Below, piece after piece: positions 54,283-56,258 of a stretch of DNA of 56,258 nucleotides. The position numbers were made by a program, and so were the translations under genes. Origin of the DNA: Oppiella nova (taxonomy: Eukaryota > Arthropoda > Arachnida > Sarcoptiformes > Oppiidae); assembly GCA_905397405.1 (NCBI GenBank), contig CAJPVJ010000033.1:2014-58271 (forward strand), in the 5' to 3' direction. The notes beneath the pieces were generated by a model. The model was not told where the DNA came from. It was given only the letters and a program-made list of their open reading frames with translations, and did no database searches. Every line of letters starts with the position of its first letter. Position 1 is the first letter of the stretch.

Positions 54283-55184
54283 ATGAACTGGTTATTAGAC
54301 TATTTGTCTGCCATTATAATGACCGCTGTATTGATAATATTCGTGACACTATTATATCGATCTATTTCTTTGGCTCCAAATCGATGGACATCTGGTTTGA
54401 TAAGTACTATCTCTGCGATACAGTGGATGCCACTCACAGACACATTGTCCGCATAGTCATCGACACTCCCATCAGAGAGAATCAGTTCGTGGACTACAGA
54501 CTTAATCTTATACTACAGTCTTATAGTGGCCTCCAATTGGTTAACATTGAATTGGATGGCAATGATTTGATGACATACTGTCCCTTCGATGCCATGACTC
54601 CCAACAAAAGTGTCATTCATTTCATTCTCCACACTCGGACCTCACTGGAGATGATGGACACCATTGTACTCAATCTCAACACTCCCGGAGTGATCAAAGT
54701 TTTCAACGTCGAGATCCAGGGGATAGACTCCCTGTCGACCAACAGGGCTCACGTGGGCCTCGAGATCACCAAATTAGGGACAGCCGGCGCTCTCAAGAGT
54801 CAGAGCTTTATAATCACAGCTCTTAAGCAAAGATCTGTCGAGTCGTCAGCCTTTCCGTCGCGTCTGCTCTCGTCCTATGAATACATTGTTTTCGTATTCA
54901 TGACAATCAATGTGATGGCAGTCTTGTGCTCAATGGTTGTCATCTGCGGTCAAACCATTTGCGAGAAATACAACAGCTTTCAGACAGCCCTCTACACAGC
55001 ACTGGTAGCCTGTATGCTATCGGCGCTCGTATTGGTGGTTGTGATCAGTATTTATCGCTATTTAATTAAATACAAATGTGAGACCACTTACGACTCCCAG
55101 GGATGGAAAGGTATTCGCATTTCATACCTAATAGTAATCATAAGCACAGGCATAGCATCGGCTAGACCACTTCTCTGTCATTGA
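54283..55184 (+). pseudogene. 5' part of a multi-pass membrane protein gene, truncated at an inverted junction
   Basis: Two frames are used. ATG at 54283 gives MNWLLDYLSAIIMTAVLIIF, a typical signal anchor, but that frame stops at about 54455. The long frame (open from 54264 without an ATG, first ATG 54375) carries the rest: a probable extracellular beta-rich part (GLQLVNIELDGNDLMTYCPF) and three membrane segments (YIVFVFMTINVMAVLCSMVV; ALYTALVACMLSALVLVVVI; ISYLIVIISTGIASA). How the frames connect is unclear: an indel, or an implausible 29-base intron at 54395-54423. After IASA (55163) the sequence changes abruptly, adding RPLLCH and a stop, while the inverted copy at the window end continues properly. 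I do not recognise the family. Whether this is a real truncated duplicate or an artefact is undecided. Confidence 0.6.
55037..55163 (+). repeat. Left arm of a perfect 127-base inverted repeat
   Basis: This stretch is identical, base for base as read, to the reverse complement of 56132-56258. It covers coding sequence for VVISIYRYLIKYK to GIASA of the membrane protein. The match ends sharply at 55163/56132; on the other side it is cut by the window edge, so the true arm may be longer. Confidence 0.95.
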
Positions 55185-55482
55185 CTGACGAATACGTGAC
55201 ACAAATTTGGCACAGAATTTGGTTTCAATTCATATTTCACTCAAAATTCTTTACTTTTCGCTTCAAATCTAAATTCAATAAACTTTTTAAACTAATTATT
55301 TGTTTTCTTATTTCATTTATGTATAAAATACTTATTACTAATAATCACTAACTTTTAGGTATTTACATGTTTTAGTAGTTCATCGATAATATGAAATCTT
55401 AACGAAAGTTAAATAAATAGTGATTTGTTTGCGAGTATTTAGAAATAATATTTTTGTTTATGTGAAAGTAGAGAATTAAGAT

Positions 55483-55488
55483 TTTATT
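55483..55488 (-). terminator. Candidate poly(A) signal of the membrane protein gene
   Basis: AATAAA in the minus-strand sense, 99 bases after the TAG stop at 55587. Confidence 0.45.
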
Positions 55489-55586
55489 GAATTAGAAATA
55501 TTGTCATCAAATGTATGGAATGAGACCAAAATGTGTGAAATATTGGTTTGTGGTCTTATAATCAGGGGTTGGAGTCTATTTGACCG

Positions 55587-56258
55587 CTACTTCTTGTGCT
55601 TATAAGAGGAACTGGAGGTGGCATTGGTTTGACTCTTATTGGACTCTCTGGATGTGTTGGTGCCCTTGTATTGGGAAATGGACTTCACTTTATGCCCTTT
55701 GGCCACAAGTTGTGAGAAATAATTGGATCCGTCGTCATCCACTTCCTGTGGTTTGTCAGGTGTCGGTACTTTGATGGCACTCTTGGGACTTGTATTTGAC
55801 TTTGACTTCTTTGACACTTTGGAGGACGACTTTCTCGAGACATTGCTGTTGTCCAGCAAATCGTCTGAAAGTAAACCATATATTAGTTTAAACTGCAATT
55901 CAATTGTCTTAATAACCAATGAGTGAGACCTATATCTGGAGGTAGCGGTCGACTGAAAAAACCGAAACAATTGGCAAACACTGAGAGCATCGGTAGTAGG
56001 AAGAGGAGCAACACTGCGATACCGATGCCCAGGGCTGCCGACCAATAGATAACTTCACTGATTTGACTGCTATTTCTGAAGGCTTTGTTTTCTTCAATGG
56101 TTTTGTTGGACACGACTATTGAGGCGAAAAGAGCCGATGCTATGCCTGTGCTTATGATTACTATTAGGTATGAAATGCGAATACCTTTCCATCCCTGGGA
56201 GTCGTAAGTGGTCTCACATTTGTATTTAATTAAATAGCGATAAATACTGATCACAACC
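55587..56258 (-). CDS. 3' part of the same multi-pass membrane protein gene (partial at window edge)
   Basis: Exons are >56258-55930 and 55864-55587 (TAG), joined in phase by an acceptor TTTACTTTCAG and a donor GTCTCA. The frame enters the window at VVISIYRYLIKYK and repeats the plus-strand copy to IASA, then continues where that copy breaks off: LFASIVVSNKTIEENKAF and a last membrane segment (VIYWSAALGIGIAVLLLFLL). A cytoplasmic Ser/Lys-rich tail (KSSSKVSKKSKSNTSPKS) ends in SSSSYKHKK. A normal 3' end (see 55483) follows, so this looks like the authentic end of the gene. No known family is recognised; the topology is at least four membrane helices plus an N-terminal anchor if the two halves belong together. 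Confidence 0.75.
56132..56258 (-). repeat. Right arm of the perfect 127-base inverted repeat
   Basis: Reverse complement of 55037-55163, running to the last base of the window. About 970 bases separate the arms. Confidence 0.95.

Overview
This is a piece of an AT-rich nuclear genome from an animal, most likely an arthropod. Genes are split by GT-AG introns from about 60 bases to 20 kb, AATAAA signals follow stop codons, and the recognisable proteins are all animal families (calpain, ninein, XK-related, VPS54, BRD7/9, ankyrin, LC8 dynein light chain). The style (AT-rich, tiny and huge introns mixed, simple repeats) would suit an acariform mite, but that is inference. I see no prokaryotic, viral, CRISPR or transposon content.

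Layout. Bases 28-512 (+) are the last two exons of a calpain-type protein. From 1572 to 33182 (-) runs one large ninein-family gene in 14 exons, reconstructed here with every splice phase matching (939 aa). Its 20.4-kb second intron contains, on the opposite strand, a complete XK-related (XKR) scramblase-family gene (24657-31173, six exons, 586 aa) and possibly one more 5' exon of it near 23250. The stretch 33183-36776 shows no convincing gene.

Next come two minus-strand housekeeping genes, a BRD7/BRD9 bromodomain gene (41129-43100) followed by VPS54 of the GARP tethering complex (36777-40490). The bromodomain gene contains an exact 108-base duplication around a single N, which looks like a failed contig merge. 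After 3.5 kb of AT-rich spacer comes a nine-exon ankyrin-repeat gene (46665-53023, +, 1865 aa) with very long low-complexity tails. It converges on a divergent LC8-type dynein light chain gene (53447-53887, -).

The last 2 kb carry a multi-pass membrane protein gene twice: its 5' part on + (54283-55163) and its 3' part on - (55587-56258). The two share a perfect 127-base inverted repeat, so the end of the window is either a recent inverted duplication or, more likely, an inverted chimera or mis-join.

The genes do not form an operon or a pathway. Loosely related themes are centrosome/microtubule biology (ninein, LC8) and membrane traffic or lipid topology (VPS54, XKR). I found no new multi-gene system. 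The points most worth checking are the inverted repeat, the 108-base duplication, the nested XKR gene with its possible extra exon and C-terminal Cys-Cys, the zinc fingers on VPS54, and the unnamed ankyrin protein with a conserved block inside disordered tails.
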